Shown piece after piece: positions 55,111 to 64,000 of a stretch of 64,000 nt of DNA. The position numbers were made by a program, and so were the translations under genes. Location of the stretch: positions 5,897,001 through 5,961,000 of the forward strand of contig CM070572.1 in assembly GCA_036346355.1 (NCBI GenBank), in the 5' to 3' direction. The stretch's first letter is position 1. Each line of letters begins with the position of its first letter. Source of the stretch: Rhipidocladum racemiflorum. Lineage: Eukaryota > Streptophyta > Magnoliopsida > Poales > Poaceae. A model generated the notes under the pieces. The model had not been told where the DNA came from. It made no database searches and was given only the letters and a program-made list of their open reading frames with translations.

Positions 55111-55306
55111 AACTAAAAAACGGTATACCGTTGCAACGGTATACCTCTGAAACTCATGAAACTTATGATTTTTTGCACTGAAACTCATGAAACTTAGCAC
55201 TAAAAACTGATAAAACATGAAACTGATGAAACTAAACACTGAAACTCATGAAACCAACATTGAAACTGATAAGTTTCATGGCTATACCGTTGCAACGGTA
55301 TACCGT
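55111..55306. repeat. Paired 24-bp palindromes flanking a GAAACTxATGAAACT repeat
   Basis: A perfect palindrome, GGTATACCGTTG joined to its reverse complement, is centred near 55133. A near-perfect copy is centred near 55295. Between them, 'actgaaactcatgaaact' variants recur about eight times. Non-coding. Origin not recognised; probably a small transposon or foldback unit. Confidence 0.7.
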
Positions 55307-55494
55307 TCCCTAGTCACTCTCATCAAAATAGGGGTTCACATTGACTATTTGTTGTTGTGGTCAACCCACTTAACTAATCAAATATTTTGTCGACTCACAC
55401 TGTGCCACCTTCCCTGCCTGCTCGTCGTTGCAACAATTGGTTGCCTGTCGTCGCACGCCCGTGTCCTCATTGTCTCCTCGGCATCCACTCCACG

Positions 55495-55497
<3 letters not shown>

Positions 55498-55574
<77 letters not shown>
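55498..55574. repeat. (CT)n(TA)n compound microsatellite
   Basis: About 19 CT then about 19 TA units, directly abutting a Micron-like element. Confidence 0.95.
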
Positions 55575-55578
<4 letters not shown>

Positions 55579-55956
55579 AATACTTTCTACTTCCGAGAGT
55601 AATTACTCCCATCTCTCAAATACAACCTAAACATACATAAAATACTCCTTTATCACTTTGGATACGATCATATACTAATTATAAGATATTTCAATGAGAT
55701 CTACATGAAAAAAATTTACAAGGGAGTACATATTTCTTTTAGCATATTTTGCATATTTTGCAAATACCTTCATATACACACATAAAAAGGTGTATGTCTA
55801 AAAAGTGTATATAACACATCTGAAAAAATGTAAATACCATCTAGATGGTCTTATATACTTGTATACTACACATACACACCCTCTGTTGCGCAAGATACTC
55901 CCTACGTTGTGAGTTACGATATAGAGAGTAATTACTCCTGGGAGTAGAAAAGAGGC

Positions 55957-55961
<5 letters not shown>
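55575..55961. mobile_element. Micron-like MITE 1, flanked by (TA)n
   Basis: Left end 'tgaaaaatactttctacttccgagagtaattactcc' and right end 'ggagtaattactcctgggagtagaaaagaggcttca' are imperfect inverted repeats (each broken into words TGAA, TTTCTACT, AGTAATTACTC). The element is about 387 bp and sits between two TA arrays, as in rice Micron elements that target TA microsatellites. Confidence 0.65.

Positions 55962-56012
<51 letters not shown>
55962..56012. repeat. (TA)n microsatellite
   Basis: About 25 TA units between Micron-like MITE 1 and the foldback element. Confidence 0.95.
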
Positions 56013-56015
<3 letters not shown>

Positions 56016-56414
56016 TATAGCGAGTGTGCTATCGATAGTCTGGATCTTAGTGCTATAGGGTTGTGTTTGCAAAATTAAAGGCAGCTAATCGATCCAAATC
56101 AGTGTATTCTATTCATCTCATTGAAATCTCATTACCCACCAAATTTTGTATTTTTTGAACTTTTTCTCCTATTTATTTTGTATTTTTGAAAATCCACGAT
56201 CTAATTAGTTGTGGGGCGTCCAATGAAGCTGGTTTTGAAAAATACAAAATAAATAGGAGAAAAAGTTCAAAAAATACAAAATTTGGTGAGTAGTGAGATT
56301 TCAATGAGATGAATAGAATGCACGGTTTGGATCGACAGTTTCGTCTTCAAATTTTGCAAACACAACCCTATAGCACGGAGGATCTGTACTATCGATAGTA
56401 CACTAGCTATCCTC

Positions 56415-56415
<1 letters not shown>
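56013..56415. mobile_element. Foldback element with ~180-bp arms, TA-flanked
   Basis: The arms begin 'agtgtgctatcgatagt' and end 'actatcgatagtacact'. They match inward through 'tgctatagggttgtgtttgc', 'attctattcatctcattg' and 'acaaaataaataggagaaaa'. The loop is about 40 bp. No ORF. It would transcribe as a long hairpin. Confidence 0.85.
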
Positions 56416-56463
<48 letters not shown>

Positions 56464-56464
56464 G

Positions 56465-56517
<53 letters not shown>

Positions 56518-56523
56518 GTAAGT
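56416..56523. repeat. (TA)n(TG)n compound microsatellite
   Basis: Alternating TA and TG tracts. Ile/Tyr/Val/Cys frames across it are artefacts. Confidence 0.95.
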
Positions 56524-56898
56524 ATATGAAGTCTTTTCTGTACTCCTGGGAATACGTACTCCTACCTGCAGTATATCACTTAAACAAATGTGTTATACTC
56601 TTTTATCACTTTCAGTATACCTCAATAATAATTTTAAGATACTATAATGTGACATTGTTGGAAAAAAATTCATCGAAGCCCTTTATTTATTTTTATATAC
56701 CCTTTTTCATATGTAAAAAGAGTATATAAACAAATTATGTTATAAATAGTGGACTTTGAAATTTTTTGTGGAACTCACTTTGGAGTATCTTATAATCAGT
56801 GTTAGAGTATACTCAAAAGGATAAGAGGTATAACAACATCATTTAAGCGGTATATTGAGAGTGGGAGTACGTACTCCCAAGGGTATGAAGCAATTTTC

Positions 56899-56901
<3 letters not shown>
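56524..56901. mobile_element. Micron-like MITE 2, flanked by (TA)n
   Basis: 'tgaagtcttttctgtactcctgg' and 'gggagtacgtactcccaagg gtatgaag' are inverted relatives of the ends of MITE 1. About 378 bp, with TA/TG tracts on both sides (to 56935). Confidence 0.62.
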
Positions 56902-56905
<4 letters not shown>

Positions 56906-56934
<29 letters not shown>

Positions 56935-57204
56935 CTAGGGTCCAAGTCCCGTCGTGCAGGTAGAAAGTGAAAGTTATTAATTACCAAACTAGGGCTCCAA
57001 TAAGCAAGGGCATACCGAGCCACATGACCGTAGGCAGCTCAGCCACCCAACAAAGTTTCTTCTTCCTCCAGACGTGCCTGAGCGTGTGTGCATTCGTTGC
57101 TGGTATACCAAAAATCAAGCGCTGGTGCTAAATATGGTACTTAGGGTTCGACGGATAGAAGATGAGCTCAAGCTCAATAAAGCCCACCTATTAGCTTACG
57201 CCAC
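56906..57204. other. Intergenic DNA
   Basis: No gene recognised. Confidence 0.4.
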
Positions 57205-57207
57205 TAA

Positions 57208-57916
57208 GAGCTTGTTTGGGGTGGGGGGTTGTGTTTCAGCTGGACTTTGGCTTTAAGCCAGAAGCACCCCCTAAACAGGCTGGCTGCCAAGCGGCTTGAC
57301 AACCAAGCCCCCCCCCAAGCCCTTCGAAGCTGCAGCCGCCTCTTTCGTGCTTCGCCTAACTGCATCGCCTTCGACCTCCTCCTCGATGGCTCTTCTTCGC
57401 CTCCGCCTCCTCCCCAACGGCTCCTCTTCGCCTCCCGGTCTCTGCCCCGCCTCCTCCCCAGTCTCACCCCGCTTCCGCCGCCTCCTCTTCGCCTCCCAGT
57501 ATCGCCCCACTGCCACCCGGTCTCCACCGCCTCCTCCCGATCTCACAGGCCGCCACCTCCCCGCCCCCGCATCTGGCCTACCTCGCCTTTTGACTGATGC
57601 GCCGACCGACCACCGGCCCACCTCGCTTCGCCTCTGCCCCGGTTGAACTCCAAACTCGCTCGCCACCCCACTCGGCCCGGTTGGTCACCTCCCCCGGTCA
57701 GCCTCGGCCTTGCCGCCCCGCTCAGTCCAACTGGTCACCTCAGCTTGCCGCCCCACTTGACCCGGTCGGTCTCCTTCCTTAAAAGCTAACAAAGAAGCTA
57801 GTTTGCCAACGGTATATCAAGAAAAACCACAGTCGTCACTCGTCAGCCACAGCAACTTTTCAACTCAGCAAACTAAAAACATATTTCCAGGCCAACTATA
57901 ACCCCCAAACAGTCTC
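57208..57916. mobile_element. PIF/Harbinger-type element (709 bp) with GC-rich cargo
   Basis: The left end GAGCTTGTTTGGGGTGGGGG and the right end, read back, GAGACTGTTTGGGGGTTATA are inverted repeats with TAA on both sides (57205-57207, 57917-57919). The interior (57300-57780) is pyrimidine- and GC-rich, unlike the flanks, and open in several frames ('cctcctc'-type repeats). It may be captured exon DNA, but no protein was recognised. Confidence 0.72.
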
Positions 57917-58134
57917 TAAATATTGCATCGTATGTCAATGGACGTAAGCACGAATACGGGCAAGAAGAGAGGACGAAAAGAAGACGAGTGCTCATCTCAT
58001 AGTGCAAATTAATGAGGATACGCCACCACTGCTACATCTTCTTGATGACCTGTAGCTTATTACATGCAATTCCAGCATTTAAGACGACGGCCCAACAATA
58101 AGTTGAGCCCCCAAACACTCAAAAGATACTCAAT

Positions 58135-58386
58135 TTGTCACAAATAGCTATCCTTTTAGATATCGATACAGTCTTCAAAACACATTTTTAACATCACTTT
58201 CTATTATAATATATTTATAAAATATAATAAAAATATAATATTATAAAATTACTTTTCGAGACAAATCTTAATATGATTATCATGTATCTAATTTAAGTAT
58301 TTAAAAGATATTAATAAACAAAATTTAAAAAATTTGACTATACCAACATCCAAAACGACAATAACTATTGGTCGCGGAAGGGAGTA
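58135..58386. mobile_element. Degenerate Stowaway-like MITE
   Basis: 'gtcacaaatagctatccttt' and 'aataactattggtcgcggaagggagta', plus 'acttttcgagacaaatct', mirror the element at 28455-28711, with a lost left terminus. Confidence 0.6.
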
Positions 58387-58689
58387 GGATAATGACAATT
58401 ACGACCTACACGCTGTCGCAACAGTGGCGAATTAATGGCTCCCCATTCAATACTGTCGTACTTACACATGTTCTCCGGAAAATATAAAAGCGCGGCCAGC
58501 AACGTGTGTTACGCGCGGTCATAAGATTAGAACACAAGAATTTCCTGTACTTACAGCTGAACTCAAGAAGAAGATGAGGACGAGGACACGATCAAGATCG
58601 ATCTCAAAATCCGAACCGTCCAATCAGCACGAACGAGAACACCATTATCGGCGTGACGTGAACGAGGGTGGGTGATCGGGGTCGGGGCC
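58387..58689. other. Intergenic DNA
   Basis: No gene recognised. Confidence 0.4.
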
Positions 58690-58692
58690 TTA

Positions 58693-58940
58693 GGCCATCT
58701 CCAAACCGAAGAGATTCTCATTTCCTTCAGCGCTCCAACGGATTCTCTTCAGCATCCCCTTCGTAAAAAGAATCTCTCTCTCATTCCCTCTCGCAAGGGA
58801 CTCTCTCTTTTTTCCCTATACAATTCCCTTTAAAGAGAATCTGTTGGAGATGAGGGCAAATAAAGAGAATGGAGAGAATGGGAATGAGGAAAGGGAACAT
58901 GGAAAGGAATGAAATAAAGAGAATATGGTTGGAGATGGTC
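58693..58940. mobile_element. Tourist-like MITE (248 bp)
   Basis: TIR GGCCATCTCCAA...TTGGAGATGGTC with TTA duplications at 58690-58692 and 58941-58943. The interior is built of 'agagaat'/'attctct' words. Confidence 0.88.
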
Positions 58941-59159
58941 TTAGGTCCTGTTTGTTTCAGCTGGGGATTTGTTTGCGCCAAAATTCGGTACATGGCAAAA
59001 TGGGTTTGAATCGGATAAAAGCAATTGTATGTGTTTGCATCGGAATTCGATGTGTATTGAAATCAGCCCGAGACGGAAAGGAAGCGTTCGCATGGAAAGA
59101 AATCATCAAACGAATCGGAAAAGGAATCCGTTTCTAAAAAGGGAAGGAAATCAGATAAT

Positions 59160-59657
59160 AGGCCGATACGGATAAACGCACCGTATCCGTGTACAACTCG
59201 GATCGGCCAGGCATGTTATAAAAGGAGGTGGGTGCCAGGCGGCAAGAGACAATCAAAATCCAACAACACACATCTACTTTTTACAAGCTTTTCTTTTACA
59301 TTGTTTTAGCCTCATAGATCTCTCTGCAAGTCGACGGAATCAACATAGTTGCGCATCGCCGATTGTTGATTTTAGCCGATTTCACCCAGGTTTGATTTGC
59401 TTCGTTTTGTTGCGCATCGCCTTCCCGAAGCCGATTTTTACCTTGTATCCGGATCAATCAGAATCGGTTGATCTAGTTATCTCCTAATCGGTTCTTGCCG
59501 ACTAGCTTAAAAGCCGATAGATCCTTGTTTATCGGCTTGGTCAAATTACAAATTCTACCTTGTCGATTTCAGGTCAAATCGATCGCACGCCTCTGCAAAC
59601 CCGGTGTTTGTCTTGTGTGTTCGAGGCCTAAAACCCCTTCACGTTTTGGCACGAACA
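59160..59657 (+). repeat. 5' LTR (3' part) of the second Gypsy element
   Basis: Ends near 'acgaaca' (59657) before a primer-site-like 'agcacgccggtgggacc' (59664-59680). A TATA-like TTATAAAA lies at about 59216-59223. The start of the LTR is not defined, and the 3' LTR is outside the window. Confidence 0.55.
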
Positions 59658-59688
59658 TATTTTAGCACGCCGGTGGGACCAACAAAAA

Positions 59689-61570
59689 ATGTCAACCGAC
59701 AAGCCCGCGGTCACCGCCGATATCAACATCGATGCTATAATCGCGCCTCGGATGGCCGATTTAACCCTGAGCAACGGAAAGAAATCGAAGACCGAAAGGC
59801 GGCTCGAGGAAATGATGCTACGGTGCTTCGAAAACGCGCCGTGGCGTTACTCAAAAGATTGCACTCCCAAGCATCAACCCTATCGGAGATTCGTCAGCCG
59901 AATCGGTAAGCCGATACGCACCCGCTCAAGCCGATTTATCAAGTATGATCGAGCAGTCTGTCCATCACGCATTGATTAACCAGTCATCGGCTCTAGTATC
60001 CACATTAAAGCCAATGATAGAAAATAGTGTGAAAACGATTGCTCAGGAATTAGCTGCGTCTGGAAATCTGCTAGATCCACCACAAACCATCCCTACGTAC
60101 CCAGTATATTCCATAACGCCCAACGCCAAAACAGTAAACGTGTCGGCTCATGCACCTATTATGATGCCGACTCAACCTACTGTTTTGAAACCAAGCATAC
60201 AGAGAGATGGATTCACACACTACCATGGGCACACGGATGGGGCCAAAATAAACGCGTCGAATCAGTTAGATGGGCCCTCCAATAGCATCGGGATATCGGC
60301 TTATCACCGATCGAACAAAGCCAGTCCCGCAAATCACGAGAGCCACGACCATGAAGCAAGCACCATATAGAGTAGCGCCAGACGCACCCTTACCCGATAC
60401 ATTAGGTTATGACACGGTACCAAGACCTCCGGTGCAATTTGATTACAGGCCCGAGTTCGCACTCGGGCAGGCACGAATGAGAATTGGCGATGTCCTACCG
60501 CACCACAAGCCGACAATGTTAATTGGGCGTAACAAATTGCCAATGTTTTGAGGAACAGTTCGGCTTACAACCCAGAGGGAGAGTGATTGGCTACAGGAAG
60601 CCGTACCCCGATTACATAGACCGAATGCCATACCCCCACAACTTTAGGATACCAGACTTTGCTAAATTCTCAGGTGATGACTCCGTTACCACAATCGAGC
60701 ATATCGGGCGGTTCATGGCCCAATGTGGGGAAGTCAGATCAGATGGATTAAGAATCGATTGTTCCCTTTATCGTTGTCCGGCATCGCATTCACTTGGTTC
60801 ACAAATCTACCACCAAATTCAGTTCATATATGGAACGATTTGGAAAGCCGATTTCATGAATACTTCTTCTCGAACTATGGAGCTTAGGATTTCCGATCTC
60901 GATTCGATCAGAGCCAATGCGGAATCGGTCTCTGATTATATCAAGAGATTTCGGGCGTCTGGAATAGATGCTACAAAGGTAACATTACCCGACGATCAAT
61001 TGGCCGACCTAGCGTTCCAAGGGTTGATCCCTCCATTAAAAGAGAAATTATCGTGCCAAGAGTTCCCGACTTAGGCCACCTACTCCATCGCCAGACGGCA
61101 CACGAGCCAGTATGCAGAGATCAAAGGGTTTAAAGATAGATTTAAACCAAATAGCAAACGAAAGGCCAAAATAAACATGATAGAGTACGACTCGAGCGAT
61201 ACCTCCGAGGACTAAGCAGAGGTGAACATAGCCGAGTGGGCCAAAGGTTCTAAAAGCCACTCGTATGCTCTCTACTTGCCGACAAAGAATAAGGCGGAAG
61301 TCAAGTACTCGTATGATGTGTCAAAGTGTGACAGGATATTTGATTTGTTACTACAAGAAAAACTCATAAGATTACTAAGGGCACATCATACCATCGTACG
61401 AGGAAATTAAAAAGCGAAGGTATTGCAAATGGCATCATTCATTCTCCCATAACACTAACGATTGCAATATTTTTCGACAACAGATTCAATCGGCCATCGC
61501 CGATGGCGAGGCTAAAATTCGCGGAAGAGTCGGCTATGCAGATAGATATGAGCCCTTTTCAAGTCAACAT
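59689..61570 (+). pseudogene. Gypsy gag remnant with zinc-finger segment
   Basis: MSTDKPAVTADINID at 59689 is the probable gag start. The gag core at 60523-61074 reads RMPYPHNFRIPDFAKFSGDD, then TTIEHIGRFMAQCGEV, ELRISDLDSIRANAESVSDY and LPDDQLADLAFQGLIPPLKE. It continues in other frames to YCKWHHSFSHNTNDCNIFRQ (about 61420-61480), a CCHC-type zinc finger, followed by QIQSAIADGEAKI. Frameshifts and stops (for example after EFPT at 61074) inactivate it. Gag would form the retroelement particle. Confidence 0.75.
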
Positions 61571-62609
61571 GGTTCAATGTTCGCGAAAAGAAAAGAGGCT
61601 GCGGAAGAAGATAAGCCGACGAAGGAGTCGTATCACGAGACGAGACAAGATAGATCACTATCGGTTCTATACAAATAGAAGCCGATAGGAATGGACAAAA
61701 CTCAAGAACGGTAAAACCAAGAGGGGACTTGGAGGCTCGGTAGATGGTATCGGCCGAGAGGGCTCCGAGAAAAGCCGATTTCAAACCAAAACCGACCTTC
61801 TCACAACTCCTGGGAAGTACGAGAGGATAAGTCGGAGGGGTAACACTCAACACCACCGTAATCCTCATCAACCGAGACGAAGGAGGGACGAGCGTTGGCG
61901 GCTAGATATGCCGTATCGGCCGGCCATCGAGGAAGAGAAACATCGGCGATGTCCCTTTTGGCGCTTTCTTGGGAGAGAGGATGACCTTACCAACAGCTTG
62001 TATCTTGTCCTATGCAACACTTTCAAATGCATATCGGCCAAACCAACAGAAAAGATAGGTTGTCTAGGCCGATATACAATTATCCGTATATGAGAAGCGA
62101 TGGGCCGATCCATGAAAGGTTGTCAACAGAGCAAGGCGAGTCCTCCCAAAAGCGGGAACTATCGGCTAACACAGAAGAATGGAATCGGCAATGAGATGAG
62201 CAATTTAGCCGAAAGATACGAAGCCGATAGAACCTAAACCTCGGTGGTGCCCTCCAGGTCTCGAAGTCACAACGCCGAAGGCTTCAGCGATTGAAAACAC
62301 AAGAAGAAAGGGAGGCCGACAAGGAAAGCGAGAGGATCGGATGTTCAACAAGTTAAGACCGATACCGTTTTGAAAAAGAGTGGAGAAAGAAGGAACAGAT
62401 CGATAGTGATTCGTAACAATCGATTGAGTCCGGTTCTCCGATGATCCGGATGATACACCACCAATGGATATAAACATGGTATTCGCTCTACCGCCGAGTT
62501 CAAAACCGAAGAATCGGTGAAGAAGTGTTCGCCCGATTATGCCTCGGAGCACCAGACGTGTGTTCGAAAAGCCACAAGACATGCATCGGCATCTCAAAAC
62601 CATTATATC

Positions 62610-62990
62610 TGAAAGGATATATTAATGGCCGACCGATATCTCGTATGTTGGTCGATGGCGGGCAACAACGATTAATCTAATGCCGTTAAGTACTTTCGTA
62701 AAATCGGTAAAGCCGATGAAGACTTGATCAAAACCAATATGGTGCTAAATGACTTCACGGAGACCCGATCGAGGCTAAAGGCGTAATGGTGTCGAATCGA
62801 TACGATCGGTAATAAAACTTTGCCGATCGCATTTTTTGTGATTGAAGCCAAAGGTAATTCAAGCGTGCTCCTCGCGGATCGATCCATGCCAATTGTCAGT
62901 ATACCATCAACTATGCACCAAAAATTGGTGCGGTGGAACGATGATCTGATTGAAGTCGCATCGCCGACACATCGGCTCATATCGCCATGG
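62610..62990 (+). pseudogene. Gypsy protease remnant
   Basis: YINGRPISRMLVDGG (active-site DGG) at about 62620-62665, then, after a frameshift, GKADEDLIKTNMVLNDF and TLPIAFFVIEAKGNSSVLLA, IPSTMHQKLVRWND. These are the usual blocks of Gypsy proteases of this group. Interrupted by stops. Confidence 0.7.
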
Positions 62991-63316
62991 CTAGCCCTGA
63001 CACCAATTGGCCACACGAAGAAGCCGAATGTATATCAGGGAAAGCCTTGGACAATTGCGATTTTATCTGCGTCGAGAAGTCAGGATTCAAGCCGATCGGC
63101 GTTAAACCTAACACGCTTGATCGGACCAGGCGAAGTAGTAAGAAGATGGAGCACGAGACACTAGCAAAGTTGCGAGGAAAGGGCAAGAAGCTATCGGCAA
63201 GAAGAATACGAGGAAGCCGTCGAGGATTTTGAAGAAGAAAGAAAAGGGTTAGGATTTACTTCACGATTTGCTCAAGAGATTGATATTGGGAAGGTGATAA
63301 CAAAAGACCAACGTTT

Positions 63317-64000
63317 GTGAGTGCCAAACTAGAACCCGGTTATAAAGCAAAGTTGGTCGAAATACTCAAGGAATATAAGGATTGCTTTGCGTGGGAGTAT
63401 TATGAAATGCCAGGTTTAAGCCGACAGCTAGTTGAACATCGGCTACCTATAAAACCTGGATATCGGCCGTTCAAACAGAGCCCTAGGCGGTTTAACCCTA
63501 CGTTGTATGACGCTATAAAGGAGGAAGTAGGACGATTGCTAGAGGCGAAGTTTATCCGGCCATGCCGATACGCTGAGTGGGTCTCAAACATCGTCCCTGT
63601 GAAGAAGAAAAACGGCAAACTTAGGGTATGTGTCGATTTTAGAGATTTGAACAAAGCTACGCCAAAAGACGAGTACCCGATGCCCATAGCCGATATGCTT
63701 ATCGATGCTGCATCTGGGAATAAAATCATAAGTTTTTTGGGACGGAACGCCGGATACAATCAGATATTCATGGCGGCCGATATACCCAAAACGGCTTTCG
63801 GATGTCCGGGGCTTTAGGGCTATATGAATGGAAAGTTATGACCTTCGGTTTAAAAATGCCGGTGCTACTTATCAGCGTGCTATGAACCATATTTTCCATG
63901 ATTTGATCGGCAATCTGTGGAAATATACATCGACGACGTAGTGGTAAAGTCCAAAGAAGACTGCAACATTTAGCCGATCCGGGAAAAATGTTCGAAAGTA
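63317..64000 (+). pseudogene. Gypsy reverse transcriptase (5' part, cut by window end)
   Basis: Open for 166 codons: CFAWEYYEMPGLSRQLVEHR, LPIKPGYRPFKQSPRRFNP, EWVSNIVPVKKKNGKLRVCV, DFRDLNKATPKDEYPMPIAD and YNQIFMAADIPKTAFGCPG, followed by a frameshift/stop at 63817. It then continues MTFGLKNAGATYQRAM-like in shifted frames and VEIYIDDVVVKSKED near 63918-63960, which includes the catalytic DD. It continues beyond the window. Confidence 0.82.

Larger units (their letters stand above)
58944..64000 (+). mobile_element. Second Ty3/Gypsy retrotransposon, 5' part, decayed and truncated by window end
   Basis: The 5' end is uncertain: 'ggtcctgtttgtttcagctgg' at 58944 may belong to another MITE. The LTR promoter appears at 'catgttataaaaggaggtggg' (59210-59230), and the LTR ends near 59657. 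The order is LTR, gag, zinc finger, protease, RT, all in multiple frames. It is different from the first Gypsy element (DNA is less GC-rich, and RT has YIDDVVV rather than ADDIVV). GCCGAT/ATCGGC is repeated throughout. Confidence 0.8.

Noticed and set aside
55217..55640. Frames with Ser-Leu and Ile-Tyr runs
   Set aside because: They translate the (CT)n(TA)n microsatellite.
57204..57782. Several overlapping 60-131-codon frames
   Set aside because: Pyrimidine-rich cargo of a TAA-flanked element, open on both strands. No recognised protein.

Overview
This window is plant nuclear DNA, almost certainly from a grass (Poaceae). The signs are intron-containing genes, several Stowaway- and Tourist-type MITEs, nested LTR retrotransposons, TA-microsatellite-flanked elements resembling rice Micron, and a RIRE2-like Tat-lineage Gypsy element. 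I cannot name the species. No bacterial operons, CRISPR arrays, rRNA genes or intact tRNA genes were seen.

The layout from left to right is as follows. 1-700 is AT-rich DNA with a degenerate ~160-bp tandem repeat. 2673-11506 is a complete Ty3/Gypsy (Tat-like) retrotransposon with 535/534-bp LTRs and an ACACG target duplication. Its gag-pol is broken by frameshifts, but it keeps an antisense ORF with its own TATA box and a tandem-repeat 3' region. 12270-15549 holds the one well-supported ordinary gene: a five-exon XRI1-like gene on the + strand, for which I could build a full in-phase model (933 nt, 310 aa). 16030-28711 is a patchwork of MITEs, LTR-like pieces, one solo LTR with a TAAAA duplication (24797-27418), an NRDE2-like exon fragment and a hAT MITE with an 8-bp duplication.

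30373-32467 is a TAA-flanked PIF/Harbinger-type element carrying a rearranged, intron-containing fragment of an LRR/ARM/patatin phospholipase (PLA I type): a Pack-type element. It abuts a second TAA-flanked element (32471-46073), which is itself split by an 11.1-kb Copia-type retrotransposon (34633-45763). That retrotransposon has nearly identical 2.9-kb LTRs, a Met-tRNA primer site, a gag with two zinc knuckles and no pol at all. Its LTR promoter carries eleven copies of a 13-bp dyad (TCGGA-N3-TCCGA) just upstream of the TATA box, and the same dyad recurs elsewhere in the element. This is the most striking structured signal in the window.

46.1-58.9 kb is intergenic: a Tourist MITE that splits an unidentified ORF, a second copy of a long LTR-like sequence, a CACTA-like end, a 43-codon lectin-receptor-kinase remnant, and a cluster of MITE, foldback and microsatellite structures (54.2-58.9 kb). 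From about 59.1 kb to the end lies a decayed second Gypsy element (LTR, gag, zinc finger, protease, RT), cut off by the window edge inside RT.

Functionally, the window is one probable host gene (XRI1-like) in a transposon-dominated intergenic region. The other host-gene signals (PLA I, NRDE2, LecRK) are fragments, at least one of them mobilised by a DNA transposon.
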